Source: Planctomycetota bacterium (GTDB taxonomy: Bacteria; Planctomycetota; Planctomycetia; Isosphaerales; Isosphaeraceae). Taken from it: a stretch of 44,219 nt of DNA. The stretch spans positions 1-44,219 of the forward strand of contig JAQGHR010000080.1 in assembly GCA_028291545.1 (NCBI GenBank). The letters run 5' to 3'. A program made the translations under genes and the position numbers. Shown one piece after another: positions 7,776-16,859 of the stretch (position 1 is the stretch's first letter; each line of letters starts with the position of its first letter). Under the pieces are notes generated by a model. It was given only the letters and a program-made list of their open reading frames with translations, did no database searches and was not told the DNA's origin.

Positions 7776-8711
7776 TCAGGACTCGACCCGCCCTCGGATT
7801 GCGGGCCATTCGCAGTGGTAGCACTTTGCGCCGTCCCACCGATAGGAGAAGCCACATCGGGGACAATTCCCGACCTGTCCCCACGTTTCGCGATTCGCCC
7901 CCGGATATCCTTCCCAGCCGCAAAGCCGACAGTTATCCGGGTTCGGTGTCAGCCCGACGCCGTGGCACTTGGGGCAACGCAACACCTTCATCGGTAGGGG
8001 CTTCCGCGGCGGAAGCGTCCACACGGGCGATTCGCGGGGCGTCTCGAAGGCGTCCCGAGCCCTTCGCCCATTGGGGAGGAGTCGCTGGACCCGGTCCAGC
8101 ACGGCATGTGGCGACCAACCGCGAACGGGCCTCACTTCAGGGGGCAGCATGTTCGTGCGGATCGCCGCCAGGCCTAATCCTTGAAGCCCCAGCCCGTAGC
8201 AGACCGCGAACGACCCCAGGTTCTCCTGAAACCGGGGCGATTGAATCACGTTGTCGCCCGTCAAACGGGCGAAAGACGCAACCCGCTCGACTTCGCGCCC
8301 GAGCCTCTCCTGGAGATAGGGCCAGAGCCCCGCGAGCTTGTGGCCGTTGCCGAGCGCCACGATCCTGGCGACCCGGGCGGAGTGGTTCACGCTCGAATAA
8401 AACGTGATCGATCGTTCGATTTCCTGGACGAGAGCGGCCAGGGCAGGTTCCAGCATATCGAAGGTTGTTTCCGGGGCGGCACTGCGCTTCAACTGTTCGG
8501 CCTCGGCGAAAGTGAGGCTCAAGCCGCTTGCCAGGGCCAGCGTGAAGTCGTTACCTCCGATCGGCAGGACCCGGTTCCAGATCCGGACGCCGTCGGTGAT
8601 GATCAGGATCGTGCTGTCGGCGCCGATATCCAGGCATGCGATTGCTCCGTCGCCCCATGTGTTCTTGCACAGGTCGAACACCAGGCCATTGAACAAGGCG
8701 ACCGGGTCCAT
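7776..8711 (-). CDS. pilM: PilM-like protein, N-terminally truncated, with two C-terminal zinc ribbons
   Basis: Open frame of 311 residues from ATG 8711 (MDPVALFNG). The body is the C-terminal half of PilM, the actin-like cytoplasmic ring protein of type IV pili: [17 protein letters not shown] (second phosphate loop), [52 protein letters not shown] and [14 protein letters not shown]. The first 150 or so residues of a normal PilM are absent; a piece of the start survives in another frame just upstream. After the PilM part come two Cys4 zinc ribbons, CPKC-11-CRLC and CPRC-10-CYHC, ending near the stop. No pilN, pilO or pilQ gene is adjacent. It may be a decaying copy, or a retained truncated protein; the intact ribbons leave both possible. 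Confidence 0.75.
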   Translation of the reverse strand: MDPVALFNGLVFDLCKNTWGDGAIACLDIGADSTILIITDGVRIWNRVLPIGGNDFTLALASGLSLTFAEAEQLKRSAAPETTFDMLEPALAALVQEIERSITFYSSVNHSARVARIVALGNGHKLAGLWPYLQERLGREVERVASFARLTGDNVIQSPRFQENLGSFAVCYGLGLQGLGLAAIRTNMLPPEVRPVRGWSPHAVLDRVQRLLPNGRRARDAFETPRESPVWTLPPRKPLPMKVLRCPKCHGVGLTPNPDNCRLCGWEGYPGANRETWGQVGNCPRCGFSYRWDGAKCYHCEWPAIRGRVES

Positions 8712-8767
8712 TTGAGCGCCGCCTGTCCCACGTCCAACGCCCACACGCCCTCGACGTTGTTTCGCAA
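8712..8767 (-). pseudogene. remnant of the PilM N-terminus, out of frame with the rest
   Basis: On the minus strand the frame just upstream of ATG 8711 reads [15 protein letters not shown], which matches the start of PilM (typical pattern V-W-G-I-D-x-G-x-x-A-L-K, the first phosphate loop). It joins directly to MDPVALFNG in a different frame. In intact PilM these two segments lie about 150 residues apart, so roughly 450 bases have been deleted with a frameshift. The likely old start is a TTG near 8767 or a GTG within the stretch. Confidence 0.6.
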
Positions 8768-8975
8768 TGGGATGGCCCCGAACTCGAAGGGACTCGGAAT
8801 CGTGCCGCCGCAGATTGTACCCGTCGCGGAGACCGACCGTCCCACATCCCTCGGCTCCCCGCCCACGAGCGATCCGCCCGTGCAGCCCTTGACCGCCCCG
8901 GCTCGATCTCGGGACAATGGCCGCCACTGCTCAGCTCAGGGGTCGTGCCCTCGTCTCGAAGGATCTCCGCTCGCC

Positions 8976-10199
8976 ATGCCCGCACCCGCGACGTCGCCCG
9001 CCTCCACCGCCCTACCCGATGCTCTCGGACGCTTCGGAGCATTCGGCGGTCGGTTCGTGCCCGAGACCCTCATGGACGCGCTGAACGTCCTGGCCGGCGC
9101 CTATGCCGAGGCGCAGGCCGACCCGGCGTTTCGGGCGAAATTGCAGGATTATTACGCGAACTACGTGGGACGCCCGTCGCCCTTGTACTTTGCGGAACGG
9201 CTCTCGAAGCTCGTCGGCGGCGCGGACATTTACCTCAAGCGCGAGGATCTGAACCACACCGGCGCTCATAAGATCAACAACGCGATCGGCCAGGTGTTGA
9301 TCGCCCAGCGGATGGGCAAGACCCGCGTGATCGCCGAGACCGGCGCGGGACAGCACGGCGTGGCCACCGCGACCGCCTGCGCCCTGACGGGCCTGGAATG
9401 CACGATCTACATGGGCGAGGAAGACATCCGCCGCCAGAAGCTCAACGTCTTCAATATGCGCACCATGGGCGCGACGGTCGTCCCCGTGACGACCGGCTCC
9501 CGCACCCTTCGCGATGCCACCAACGAGGCGATGCGCGACTGGATGGGATCGTCCGAGCAGACCCATTACACCATCGGCAGCGTCGTCGGGCCTCATCCGT
9601 TCCCGATGATCGTCCGCGACTTCCAATCGATCATTGGCCAGGAAACGCGAGAACAAAGCCTGGCTCGTCTGGGACGACTCCCCGACGCCGTGGTCGCCTG
9701 TGTCGGCGGCGGCTCGAACGCGGCCGGGATGTTCTACCCGTTCATCAACGACGACGAGGTCGCCCTGATCGGTGCCGAGGCCGGCGGTCGCGGCCCCAAC
9801 TCGGGCGATCACGCCTCCAGCCTCACCCAGGGCCGCCCCGGTGTGCTCCACGGCTCGTTCAGCTACGTCCTGCAAGACGACGACGGCCAGACCGACGACG
9901 TCCACTCCATCTCCGCCGGCCTCGATTATCCCGGCGTCGGCCCCGAGCATTCCTACTGGAAAGACTGCGGCCGCGTCCGCTACGAGAGCATCACCGATGC
10001 GGAAGCTCTCGACGCCTATCATGTGCTGGCTCGTCGCGAGGGTATCCTACCCGCGCTCGAATCCAGTCACGCCGTCGCCCAGGCGATGAAGGAGGCCCCG
10101 GCCTTAGGTGCGGGCAAGGTGCTGGTCGTGTGCCTGTCGGGCCGGGGTGACAAGGACGCCTACGAGATCGCACGGCTTCGCGGGGAGCCGATGGGATGA
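8976..10199 (+). CDS. trpB: tryptophan synthase beta subunit
   Basis: 407 residues. Catalyses indole + L-serine to L-tryptophan with PLP, working with TrpA. Clear family marks: [12 protein letters not shown] at the start of the fold, [26 protein letters not shown] with PLP lysine at residue 99, [12 protein letters not shown], and the phosphate-binding loop [10 protein letters not shown]. Start at ATG 8976; the frame is open far upstream but that section is antisense to the pilM gene. It leads a trpB-trpA pair. Other trp genes are not in the window. Confidence 0.97.
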   Translation: MPAPATSPASTALPDALGRFGAFGGRFVPETLMDALNVLAGAYAEAQADPAFRAKLQDYYANYVGRPSPLYFAERLSKLVGGADIYLKREDLNHTGAHKINNAIGQVLIAQRMGKTRVIAETGAGQHGVATATACALTGLECTIYMGEEDIRRQKLNVFNMRTMGATVVPVTTGSRTLRDATNEAMRDWMGSSEQTHYTIGSVVGPHPFPMIVRDFQSIIGQETREQSLARLGRLPDAVVACVGGGSNAAGMFYPFINDDEVALIGAEAGGRGPNSGDHASSLTQGRPGVLHGSFSYVLQDDDGQTDDVHSISAGLDYPGVGPEHSYWKDCGRVRYESITDAEALDAYHVLARREGILPALESSHAVAQAMKEAPALGAGKVLVVCLSGRGDKDAYEIARLRGEPMG

Positions 10200-10240
10200 G
10201 GTCCCCGACCGTCAATCCGCCGCACTCGTCCGAGAACGTC

Positions 10241-11053
10241 ATGAATCGCATCGACGCCCTCTTCACCCGCCTCCGTTCCCAGGGCCGCCGCGCCCTCATG
10301 CCGTTTCTCACGGCGGGAGACCCCGAACTGGAAGCCACGGCCGCGCTCATCGGCGAGATGGTGACACGGGGCGCGGACATGGTCGAGCTGGGCATCCCCT
10401 ATTCCGACCCGATCGCCGATGGGCCCGTCATCGCCGAGAGCTACACCCGCGCGCTCAGGACCGGGATCAAGCTAGCGAGCATCTTTGCGATGGTCGAGCG
10501 GCTCCGCTCCTCCGAGCGGGTCGAGGCCCCGATCGTGACGATGGTCTCCTATGCGATCGTCCACCGTCACGGCGTGACCGCCTATCTGGATCGCGCCGTC
10601 TCCAGCGGTGTGGACGGGCTGATCGTCCCGGACCTCCCCGTCGAGGAGGCCGCCGACCTGTGCCGGCTCGCGACCGCACGCAACCTGAGCCTGATCCAGC
10701 TCGTCACGCCCACCACGCCCCGCGATCGGGCCTTGAAGATCATCGCGTCGACCACGGGCTTCCTCTATTATGTCTCCGTCGCCGGCATCACCGGCGAGCG
10801 CCGCGAGCTTCCCCCCGAGCTGGCCGACAACGTCGCCTGGCTACGGTCGCAGACGAAGTTACCCGTCTGCATCGGCTTCGGCATCAGCGGCCCCGATCAG
10901 ATCCGCCAGCTCGCCCCCGTGGCGGATGGCCTGATCGTGGGCAGTGCCCTGGTTCGTCGATTGCGCGGCGCCGCGGAGAGGCCGAGGGCGGAGGTCGTGG
11001 GCGAAATCGGCGGGTTCGTCGAAGAGTTGGCGAGGGCGCTGACGTTGACCTGA
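10241..11053 (+). CDS. trpA: tryptophan synthase alpha subunit
   Basis: 270 residues, normal for the family. Cleaves indole-3-glycerol phosphate to indole and glyceraldehyde 3-phosphate, passing indole to TrpB. Motifs: FLTAGDPELEAT, the catalytic Glu and Asp regions (MVELGIPYSDPIADGP), VSVAGITGER and GFGISGPDQI with the phosphate loop VGSALVRRL. I start at ATG 10241 (MNRIDALFTRL), which agrees with family N-termini; an ATG at 10196 overlapping the trpB stop (ATGA) is in frame and would add 15 residues, so translational coupling is possible either way. Confidence 0.96.
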   Translation: MNRIDALFTRLRSQGRRALMPFLTAGDPELEATAALIGEMVTRGADMVELGIPYSDPIADGPVIAESYTRALRTGIKLASIFAMVERLRSSERVEAPIVTMVSYAIVHRHGVTAYLDRAVSSGVDGLIVPDLPVEEAADLCRLATARNLSLIQLVTPTTPRDRALKIIASTTGFLYYVSVAGITGERRELPPELADNVAWLRSQTKLPVCIGFGISGPDQIRQLAPVADGLIVGSALVRRLRGAAERPRAEVVGEIGGFVEELARALTLT

Positions 11054-11146
11054 GTGGGATCAGATGCGGTCGGAGTCCTCGGCTTGACGACGCCAGTCGA
11101 ATCGGGTGGCTGGAGGCCGGATCACACCGTCCCTTGGGACAGCGCC

Positions 11147-11467
11147 ATGCCCAAACCGTCGCTATGTGATTTTTGCGGCGAGGAGCTCGACCTGGGTCAA
11201 GAGTTCCTTTCTCGCGTGGAGGAGGAGGAGTTCCTCACGGGCTCCGAGTCGATTCGGGAGCACTCCGCGTGGACTCCGTCCAGCGTGCTCCCCGCCCGCC
11301 TCTGCGAAGCTTGTCGCGAGAGCATTGAGGAGAACCGCCGCGAACTCGCCGAAGACGACGCGCTCGGTGCCGAGACGGCCCGGAGGATGGTTCGCATCTG
11401 GATCGCCGGGGTCATCTTCGTGCTGGGATTTGTCGCCGTCGTGAGCCTGGTCGCGTCCCTGCGCTGA
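11147..11467 (+). CDS. small zinc-finger protein with C-terminal membrane helix
   Basis: 106 residues, no named family. Two Cys pairs (LCDFCGEEL and LCEACRESI, 45 residues apart) could bind one zinc. An acidic middle segment follows, then one membrane helix near the C-terminus (RIWIAGVIFVLGFVAVVSLV), with a short basic end. This suggests a tail-anchored protein with its zinc site in the cytoplasm. The ATG at 11147 begins MPKPSLCDFCG; the frame is open upstream to the trpA stop but without family-like sequence. It lies 93 bases after trpA and may be cotranscribed. Confidence 0.7.
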   Translation: MPKPSLCDFCGEELDLGQEFLSRVEEEEFLTGSESIREHSAWTPSSVLPARLCEACRESIEENRRELAEDDALGAETARRMVRIWIAGVIFVLGFVAVVSLVASLR

Positions 11468-11931
11468 TCGGGGTTTCGCCGAGATCGGCCGGCTCATGAA
11501 CGAAGTTGGCGGAGAATGTCGCGTTTTGGTAGAATTGAATATATAATGACAAGTAAAGTCTTCTAAGGTTCGACGGCCTCGGCCGGGTGGGACGATCTCC
11601 CCGGCGGGCGGATCGTGAACGCCGAATGAGTCAGATGCGTTGAGCCAGTCCATGCGCCCGCGTCGATCCGAGAAAACCGCGGGAATGCGGTGTCGAGACG
11701 GCCGGTGATCGGCACGACGTATGCAAGAGTTATCACGGTCGTGCCTTAGGGCAAAGCCGTCAATGGACCAGGCTCGTGCGGGGTCCAGGTATCGGTATCC
11801 GCCAGGTCGTCCGACGCTGATCGCGGCGGCGCGGCGGGCGGGCTCTCTTCAGTTCACACCCCTGTTCGACCGCCCCGACCGGCAGGCCGGGCCGGATCGA
11901 CGTGCGCCCTTCAAACACCGGGAGAATCACC
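11468..11931. other. 464-bp spacer before the LEDR repeat protein
   Basis: No gene supported. An AT-rich patch at 11530-11560 contains a perfect TATAAT (11542-11547) but no good -35 box at 16-18 bases. The long leader (about 380 bases to the next ATG) could hold an RNA element; a GGGCAAAGCC stretch near 11749 recalls a c-di-GMP riboswitch, but the rest does not fit (see rejected items). Confidence 0.4.
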
Positions 11932-14001
11932 ATGAACTCACGTGCCCAGATAGTTGGTACATCGAAGCGTCGTCGCTTCGCGTTGCGGCCCTCGGTGGAA
12001 GGGCTCGAGGACCGGACCGTCCTCTCGTCCACCGCCGTCATGGCTCCGGCGGCTGCGGTGGTTCACATCCAGGCTGCCTCCGCCTCGTCGAAAGCGACGC
12101 TCCAGGTGCCCATCGTCCTCACCGGAGTCACCATCACCGGGAGCACGCGAGACGCCTCGACGGGGGTCGTGACGGCCTCCGGGACTGCCACAGGAACGAT
12201 CCTGGGCCAGAGCTTCTCCACGCCCCTATCAGCCACGATCAAGCCGGCACGGACGCCCCGGGGTGAGCCGGTCGTGACCCTGACCCTGCAATCCATCAAC
12301 CTGAACCTGCTCGGGCTGACGGCCAAGACCGGCGACCTGCAAATCGTGGCGACGGGCCGACCCGGCGGGGGCTCGCTGGGCCGTCTCCTGCGCGCGGACG
12401 TGAACGGACTAGCCGCCGTGAGCGGGGCTGCCCTGACCTCCCAGGTGAACGCCCTGCTCGGCAACGTGTCGTTGCTGAACGACCTGAACAAGGCCATCGC
12501 CGGGGCCAGCCCGCGTCTCAAGTCGTTCACGCCCGCCCAGGCGACCGCCGGGTCGACCCTCGACCTCTCGCTCGGCTCGACAAATAAGCGCTTCGCGGGC
12601 GTCGGCGTGAAGGTGGGCGCCCCAGGCGGGGGCGCGGTCGCCGTCACCCTCTCGGGCACGCCCAGCGGCGGACTTCTCGGCAGCGTGCTGGGCGGTGTCA
12701 CCGGGGACGTCACCGGCGCCGCGCTCACCAAACAGATCAACGCCGCCCTCCAGAAGATCACATCGACACCCGTCCCAACGCTGCCTACCCTGACCGGCGG
12801 CAACGGCGGCACGACGACCGCGACCGGTGGCACCACGACCGGGACCGGGACGACGACCGGGACCACGACGACCGGCTCAACACTGTTGAAGATCGACCTC
12901 AAGCCGCTGGACATCAACCTGCTGGGCCTGCAGGTCAAGACCAGCGAGATCATCGTCACCGTCTCCGCCTCTCCGGGATCGGGCAAGCTGCTGGGCAACC
13001 TGCTCACGACGGTGTCGGGCTTGATCAACCTGCAGGGCGTGAACAACGCGCTGAATAGCGTGCTCGGAAACGTCGTGGCGCTGGCCAACTCCGCAAGCCT
13101 GAGCGTCACCGGCGTCAACGTCGGCGGGCCGCTCGACACCACCACCGCGACCACGGTCCCGGTCCTGACGGCCCACATCGCGCCGGTGCATCTGGACCTC
13201 CTGGGCGCGGTCGTCGATACCAGCCCGATCGACGTTTCCATCGTCGCCCACTCCGGCCAGGGCCTCTTGCTGGGCAATGTCGTGGCCGACCTGGCCAACC
13301 TGCTGAACACGCTGCCGGCCAATGGCAAGATCGACGTCCCGTTCCTCACCAGCCAGATTCACACGCTGAACAGCCAGCTCAACACGCAGATTCCTGGGAT
13401 CGCCCCGGCGACGTCTCCAACGCACACGCCGCCCGCCGGCGCGCGAAACGTGCTTAGCCTGAACGTTGCGCCGATCAACTTGAACCTGCTTGGGCTTGTC
13501 CTCAAGACCGACCAGATCCAGGTCAACGCCGACGCGCAGACCGGCAACGGCAACTTGCTGGGCAACCTCCTGAACGGGCTGCTCAACACGCTGGACGCGA
13601 CGCCGCAGAACCTCACCGATCTCAACGGCGAGGTGAATAACCTGCTCGCAAAGGTCGTCGGCGTCCTGAACGCCACCAACCTGACCCTGGCGCCCGGCGC
13701 CGTCGGTTCGCTCAGCCAGACGCTCCAGACCCTGGCCCTGCCCAACCTGGTCAACACGACCGGCACCCCAGCCACGGCCCCCGTGCTGGACCTCAACATC
13801 GCCTCGACGACCTCCACGGCCCCGCCGGTCGACGTGAACCTGCTCGGCCTGCTCGTGACGACCAGCGACATCCACGCGCAACTCATCGCGCAGACCGGCG
13901 ACGGCCAGATTCTCGGCAACCTGGTCTACAACGTCTCCCACCTGCTCGATCCGGGCGGTGTGCTCGGCCTGCTGACGATTCTCAATGCCCTCGGTCTTTG
14001 A
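11932..14001 (+). CDS. exported repetitive protein with planctomycete LEDR N-terminus
   Basis: 689 residues. The N-terminus is basic (TSKRRRFALRPSVEGLEDR) and carries LEDRTVLS, the motif found at the start of many large planctomycete surface or secreted proteins. The rest repeats a module of about 100-130 residues: a strand pair with INLNLLGL, then (K/D)T-x-x-I-x-V, then GxGxLLGNLL and a helix of Leu and Asn. I count five good copies starting near 12283, 12887, 13159, 13449 and 13780, and a weak one near 12553. A Thr/Gly linker (12797-12880) splits copies two and three. Almost no Cys. No enzyme motif seen; an adhesive or structural role is a guess. Start ATG 11932 has GGGAGA upstream. Confidence 0.8.
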   Translation: MNSRAQIVGTSKRRRFALRPSVEGLEDRTVLSSTAVMAPAAAVVHIQAASASSKATLQVPIVLTGVTITGSTRDASTGVVTASGTATGTILGQSFSTPLSATIKPARTPRGEPVVTLTLQSINLNLLGLTAKTGDLQIVATGRPGGGSLGRLLRADVNGLAAVSGAALTSQVNALLGNVSLLNDLNKAIAGASPRLKSFTPAQATAGSTLDLSLGSTNKRFAGVGVKVGAPGGGAVAVTLSGTPSGGLLGSVLGGVTGDVTGAALTKQINAALQKITSTPVPTLPTLTGGNGGTTTATGGTTTGTGTTTGTTTTGSTLLKIDLKPLDINLLGLQVKTSEIIVTVSASPGSGKLLGNLLTTVSGLINLQGVNNALNSVLGNVVALANSASLSVTGVNVGGPLDTTTATTVPVLTAHIAPVHLDLLGAVVDTSPIDVSIVAHSGQGLLLGNVVADLANLLNTLPANGKIDVPFLTSQIHTLNSQLNTQIPGIAPATSPTHTPPAGARNVLSLNVAPINLNLLGLVLKTDQIQVNADAQTGNGNLLGNLLNGLLNTLDATPQNLTDLNGEVNNLLAKVVGVLNATNLTLAPGAVGSLSQTLQTLALPNLVNTTGTPATAPVLDLNIASTTSTAPPVDVNLLGLLVTTSDIHAQLIAQTGDGQILGNLVYNVSHLLDPGGVLGLLTILNALGL
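12797..12880 (+). repeat. low-complexity Thr/Gly-coding linker
   Basis: Within the LEDR protein gene, short runs of ACGACC, GGGACC and GGCACC units encode a Thr/Gly tract (GGTTTGTGTTTGTTTT is part of it). Such simple repeats tend to vary in copy number between strains. Confidence 0.75.
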
Positions 14002-14111
14002 GATCGGCTTTGGCGGCAGATTTCCACGATCCGGCGAGGCCCGTCGAGCCAGCATCCTGGCGAGGCGGGCCTCGCTGCCATCAAGAACCTGTGGAGGGCC
14101 GCCCGCGCTAT

Positions 14112-14344
14112 TTACTCGAAGAACCGTCCGACCTGCACGGAGAACCCCGGCAAGAGGTCGGGGAACCTCAGGGCCTCGTCAGGCCCCAGCTCTCGCGTGG
14201 TCCCGTCAACTCGGAAGACGCGTGCCGTGGGCGGCAGTTCTTCCAGCACGACCACGACCGTCACGCCCGCCCCCAGATATTCGGCCTCCGAGCATATTCC
14301 TCGACCGTCATCCGGGCCGGGGTCGGTAGCGAAGCCGTTGACAT
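14112..14344 (-). pseudogene. Uma2-family (DUF820) gene with its middle deleted
   Basis: The start is well marked: GGGAGGAGG six bases or so before ATG 14344, then MSTASLPTPARMTVEEYARR, a typical Uma2 N-terminus. The end, in a different frame, reads EYLGAGVTVVVVLEELP, ARVFRVDGTTRELG and LPGFSVQVGRFFE, a typical Uma2 C-terminus (E-Y-L-x-A-G-V ... L-P-G-F). In intact relatives about 100-120 residues lie between, including the catalytic PD-(D/E)xK-like core, which is missing here. The join falls around 14280-14300, where GAATAT occurs twice 14 bases apart. Uma2 proteins are nuclease-like proteins of unknown role. Non-functional. Confidence 0.65.
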
Positions 14345-14646
14345 GCGAACCTCCTCCCAATGATGCTGCATAGATGGTGTAAATTTGTTCCATTCTCTCA
14401 CGCTCGGAGGCGAGCGCGAAGCGAGAGGCTGTCAGCTGTCGGATTCGATCAGAAATCGGCGCGAAACGATGTGCACTGCTCGGGTACAAGCAGCGCCACG
14501 CTCTGCCCCCTTAGTTGTTCCGCTCCGTGCCACCGTTTGTCGAGCGATTCACACCTGTCTTGCAATTTCACAATCTGGATGAAATACTGCTACGAGAGCG
14601 TGCAACCACTTCACAGCCCCGATCATCTGGTGGGACTGATTTCGAC
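14345..14646. other. 302-bp spacer upstream of the PARIS-like operon
   Basis: The composition shifts here from GC-rich to visibly AT-richer toward the right, marking the left side of the island. No convincing gene. TTGCAA at 14560-14565 could be a -35 box but the matching -10 is poor, so no promoter is called. Confidence 0.45.
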
Positions 14647-15999
14647 ATGCGAATCAATAGATTTCTTGCAACCGGCGTACACGGGTATTTAAAGTTCAAT
14701 ATCGATTTTAACAAAGATATTACATATCTTACGGGAATCAACGGATCTGGAAAAACTACGGTTGTTAACGCAATCTCCGCTCTCGTATCGCCCTCGTTGT
14801 CGAGGCTTGCGAACACGAAATACGAAACCATCCAGGTCGACATTGAACATGACAATCAAATAGTGACACTATCTTCACAAAAAGAAGACGACCGGTTGAT
14901 TGTTAGATGCTCTCAGGATAAAGACCCTCTGTCAGTCCCAATTCTTCGCACAGAAGATCCGATTCCTTCAAATCGCATCGTCGAGAGGGAACGAGAATAC
15001 TATCGAGAACAGGAAGCACGATTTGCTTCGCACCCGGTTCTTAAACGACTTAAATCTCTACCGACGCCAATGTTTTTGGGATTAGAGAGAAGAAGCAATT
15101 TCTTTTTTGCAGCAGAAGAGAATATGTATATCACGCATGCTGTTCAAAGGCGATCTCACAACGTGTTCTCCACATCCTTGACCAGAAGCCTATTAGAAGC
15201 CGCGGCCCTCGCAGAGCGAAGTTACAATTTGATACAGTCAAAGCAGCGTCAGCTTACCGACAGTCTGAAGCGTCAGTTTATATTGAGCGCGCTGAAGTAC
15301 GAACGTGCAGCATTCAACGAACAGAGTGCTCCTCCAAACCTAGACCTCAATAACATTGCCAGGGTCAAGACGACCCTTAAGGAGATCGGACTCTCTGATG
15401 AAGAAATTGACAAATATTTGGATCCATTCGTCGAAAAGCTGCGTCAACTTCTAGCTTATTTGCCGTACGAAGAAAAGCTAGATGTTGTGTGGTCTGGCAC
15501 GGACCGAGCAAAAGCATCCGCTTATCTAGAGTGGTTTACTAATAAACCGCAATATGACCGGCTTATCGAACTTGTGGCCAACGTAAATAGCTACATAGGC
15601 GACAGTCAAAAAGAAAACAAGCTAATGAATGCATACCTGGAAACTGCAAATATTTTCCTTAAAGACAGCATGAAAACTCTCGCCGTTGACGCATCTGGAA
15701 GTCTGATTATTATGATGCAGGATGGCAAGCCCCGCGATATCACAGCACTATCGTCCGGCGAGAGCCAACTTGTGGTGATCCTCACCCAATTGGCGTTTAA
15801 CCCGGCGGCACAGGGAGCTAACGTGTTCATTATCGACGAGCCTGAACTCTCTCTTCATCTACGTTGGCAAGAGCTTTTCGTTTCCGCCATTCGGTCTCTG
15901 AATTCAACCCTTCAGATAATTCTGGCAACTCACTCTCCAGCCATCATCCTTGACAATCTAGACCAGTGCATCGATCTTTCGGAGGCAAGAATGCCATGA
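14647..15999 (+). CDS. ariA: AriA-like ABC-class AAA ATPase of a PARIS-type defence system
   Basis: 450 residues. ATPase domain of the SMC/Rad50/OLD-like class: N-terminal MRINRFLATGVHGYLKFNI leading to Walker A GINGSGKTT (30-38, Lys36), ABC signature LSSGESQ (368-374), Walker B NVFIIDEPELSLH with Asp397-Glu398, and switch His429 (ATHSPAI). The middle is helical (about 150-330), as expected for a coiled insertion. In PARIS, AriA forms a scaffold that holds AriB inactive until a phage anti-restriction protein is sensed. Assignment rests on this architecture plus the overlapping DUF4435 gene. I start at ATG 14647; the region before it has no ATPase sequence. Codon use is AT-richer than every neighbour, a sign of transfer. 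Confidence 0.8.
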   Translation: MRINRFLATGVHGYLKFNIDFNKDITYLTGINGSGKTTVVNAISALVSPSLSRLANTKYETIQVDIEHDNQIVTLSSQKEDDRLIVRCSQDKDPLSVPILRTEDPIPSNRIVEREREYYREQEARFASHPVLKRLKSLPTPMFLGLERRSNFFFAAEENMYITHAVQRRSHNVFSTSLTRSLLEAAALAERSYNLIQSKQRQLTDSLKRQFILSALKYERAAFNEQSAPPNLDLNNIARVKTTLKEIGLSDEEIDKYLDPFVEKLRQLLAYLPYEEKLDVVWSGTDRAKASAYLEWFTNKPQYDRLIELVANVNSYIGDSQKENKLMNAYLETANIFLKDSMKTLAVDASGSLIIMMQDGKPRDITALSSGESQLVVILTQLAFNPAAQGANVFIIDEPELSLHLRWQELFVSAIRSLNSTLQIILATHSPAIILDNLDQCIDLSEARMP

Positions 16000-16859
16000 A
16001 GTGGCCTGAGAACGCGAGGAAGGCGATCGGGTTTCTCTTTCGTTATTATAATGACATTGATGTGTATGTTGAAGACACTACGTCCCGTAACATGTACGAA
16101 ATATTAATCGAAAGAATGTTGGGGGGTAGTGCGCAAGTAAAACGGGTTATTCAGCTCGGTGGACGAGACAAAGTGCTCGCTGAGTGCGCGAGCGACCAAT
16201 TGCCCGGCGGTAGACCCCGATTGTATCTAGTCGATGGCGACCTCGATTTACTTCTTGGAATCAAGCCTCCAAGCCTGGTGCGTTTCTACTCTCTAAAAGT
16301 GTACGCAGCAGAGAATTTGTTGGTTTGTGAGAATAGCTTAATGGAAGTAGGATTCAATTCTTTAACCAATCAGCCCCGCAACGAGATCGCAGATTTGCTT
16401 GATTACGATAGGCTAGTCGAGCATCTCGCCGAGTCGCTGATTCCATTGTTTGTTGAGTATGCTGTAGCGAGCCACCTGATTCCAAGTCAACCGACGTGTT
16501 CATTTAACGTAATGAACTTATGTGAAAATTCAAACGGGTCGAATCAGCTCGATGTGAAAAAGGTTCGCTCTCATCGCGACTCCATTAGTGCGAATTTGGC
16601 CGCTGAGGTCGATGAAGATCTCGTGTCTGGTCTCAGGCTTGAAATCCAGGCACGACTAGGCCCAAAGAAAGAAGCGTTTTTGAAATTCGTCTCAGGAAAA
16701 ACATATATTTTACCTCTGGTCGAACAACATTTAAAAAGGACCGTTCGGTTTAGGGGCACTAGAGAGCAGCTAAAGACACAGTTGGCGAGACATACGGACC
16801 TGAATGTCGATGGCGGGCTCTTGGCTTCGGTGATTTCCTGCTCGAGAGATCGATTCTGA
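15996..16859 (+). CDS. ariB: AriB-like DUF4435/TOPRIM nuclease of a PARIS-type defence system
   Basis: 287 residues. Overlaps ariA by four bases (ATGA), with GGAGG ten bases upstream, so the two are coupled. TOPRIM marks: DIDVYVEDTTSRNMYEIL with Glu26, then a Gly-rich turn (IQLGGRDKVL) and LYLVDGDLD with Asp80 and Asp82, the metal site. These match DUF4435. From memory of the literature, Glu26 is the active-site residue mutated in E. coli AriB; the identical number is notable, though it could be partly coincidental. In PARIS, released AriB cuts host tRNA and stops phage growth. The C-terminal half is less conserved. The gene shares the AT-rich composition of ariA. Confidence 0.8.
   Translation: MKWPENARKAIGFLFRYYNDIDVYVEDTTSRNMYEILIERMLGGSAQVKRVIQLGGRDKVLAECASDQLPGGRPRLYLVDGDLDLLLGIKPPSLVRFYSLKVYAAENLLVCENSLMEVGFNSLTNQPRNEIADLLDYDRLVEHLAESLIPLFVEYAVASHLIPSQPTCSFNVMNLCENSNGSNQLDVKKVRSHRDSISANLAAEVDEDLVSGLRLEIQARLGPKKEAFLKFVSGKTYILPLVEQHLKRTVRFRGTREQLKTQLARHTDLNVDGGLLASVISCSRDRF

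Noticed and set aside
11740..11820. GGGCAAAGCC and GGTATCGGTATCC, reminiscent of a c-di-GMP (GEMM-I) riboswitch
   Set aside because: The second conserved GACGCAAAGCC block and the tetraloop-receptor pairing are missing, so the fold cannot be supported.
12063..14055. Long minus-strand frames across the LEDR protein gene
   Set aside because: They repeat only because the plus-strand gene is repetitive; the plus strand has the ribosome binding site and the LEDR motif.
14360..14646. Longer start for ariA or a small gene before it
   Set aside because: The upstream residues in frame are Cys/Ser/Pro-rich without ATPase character, and the true N-terminal strand begins at ATG 14647.
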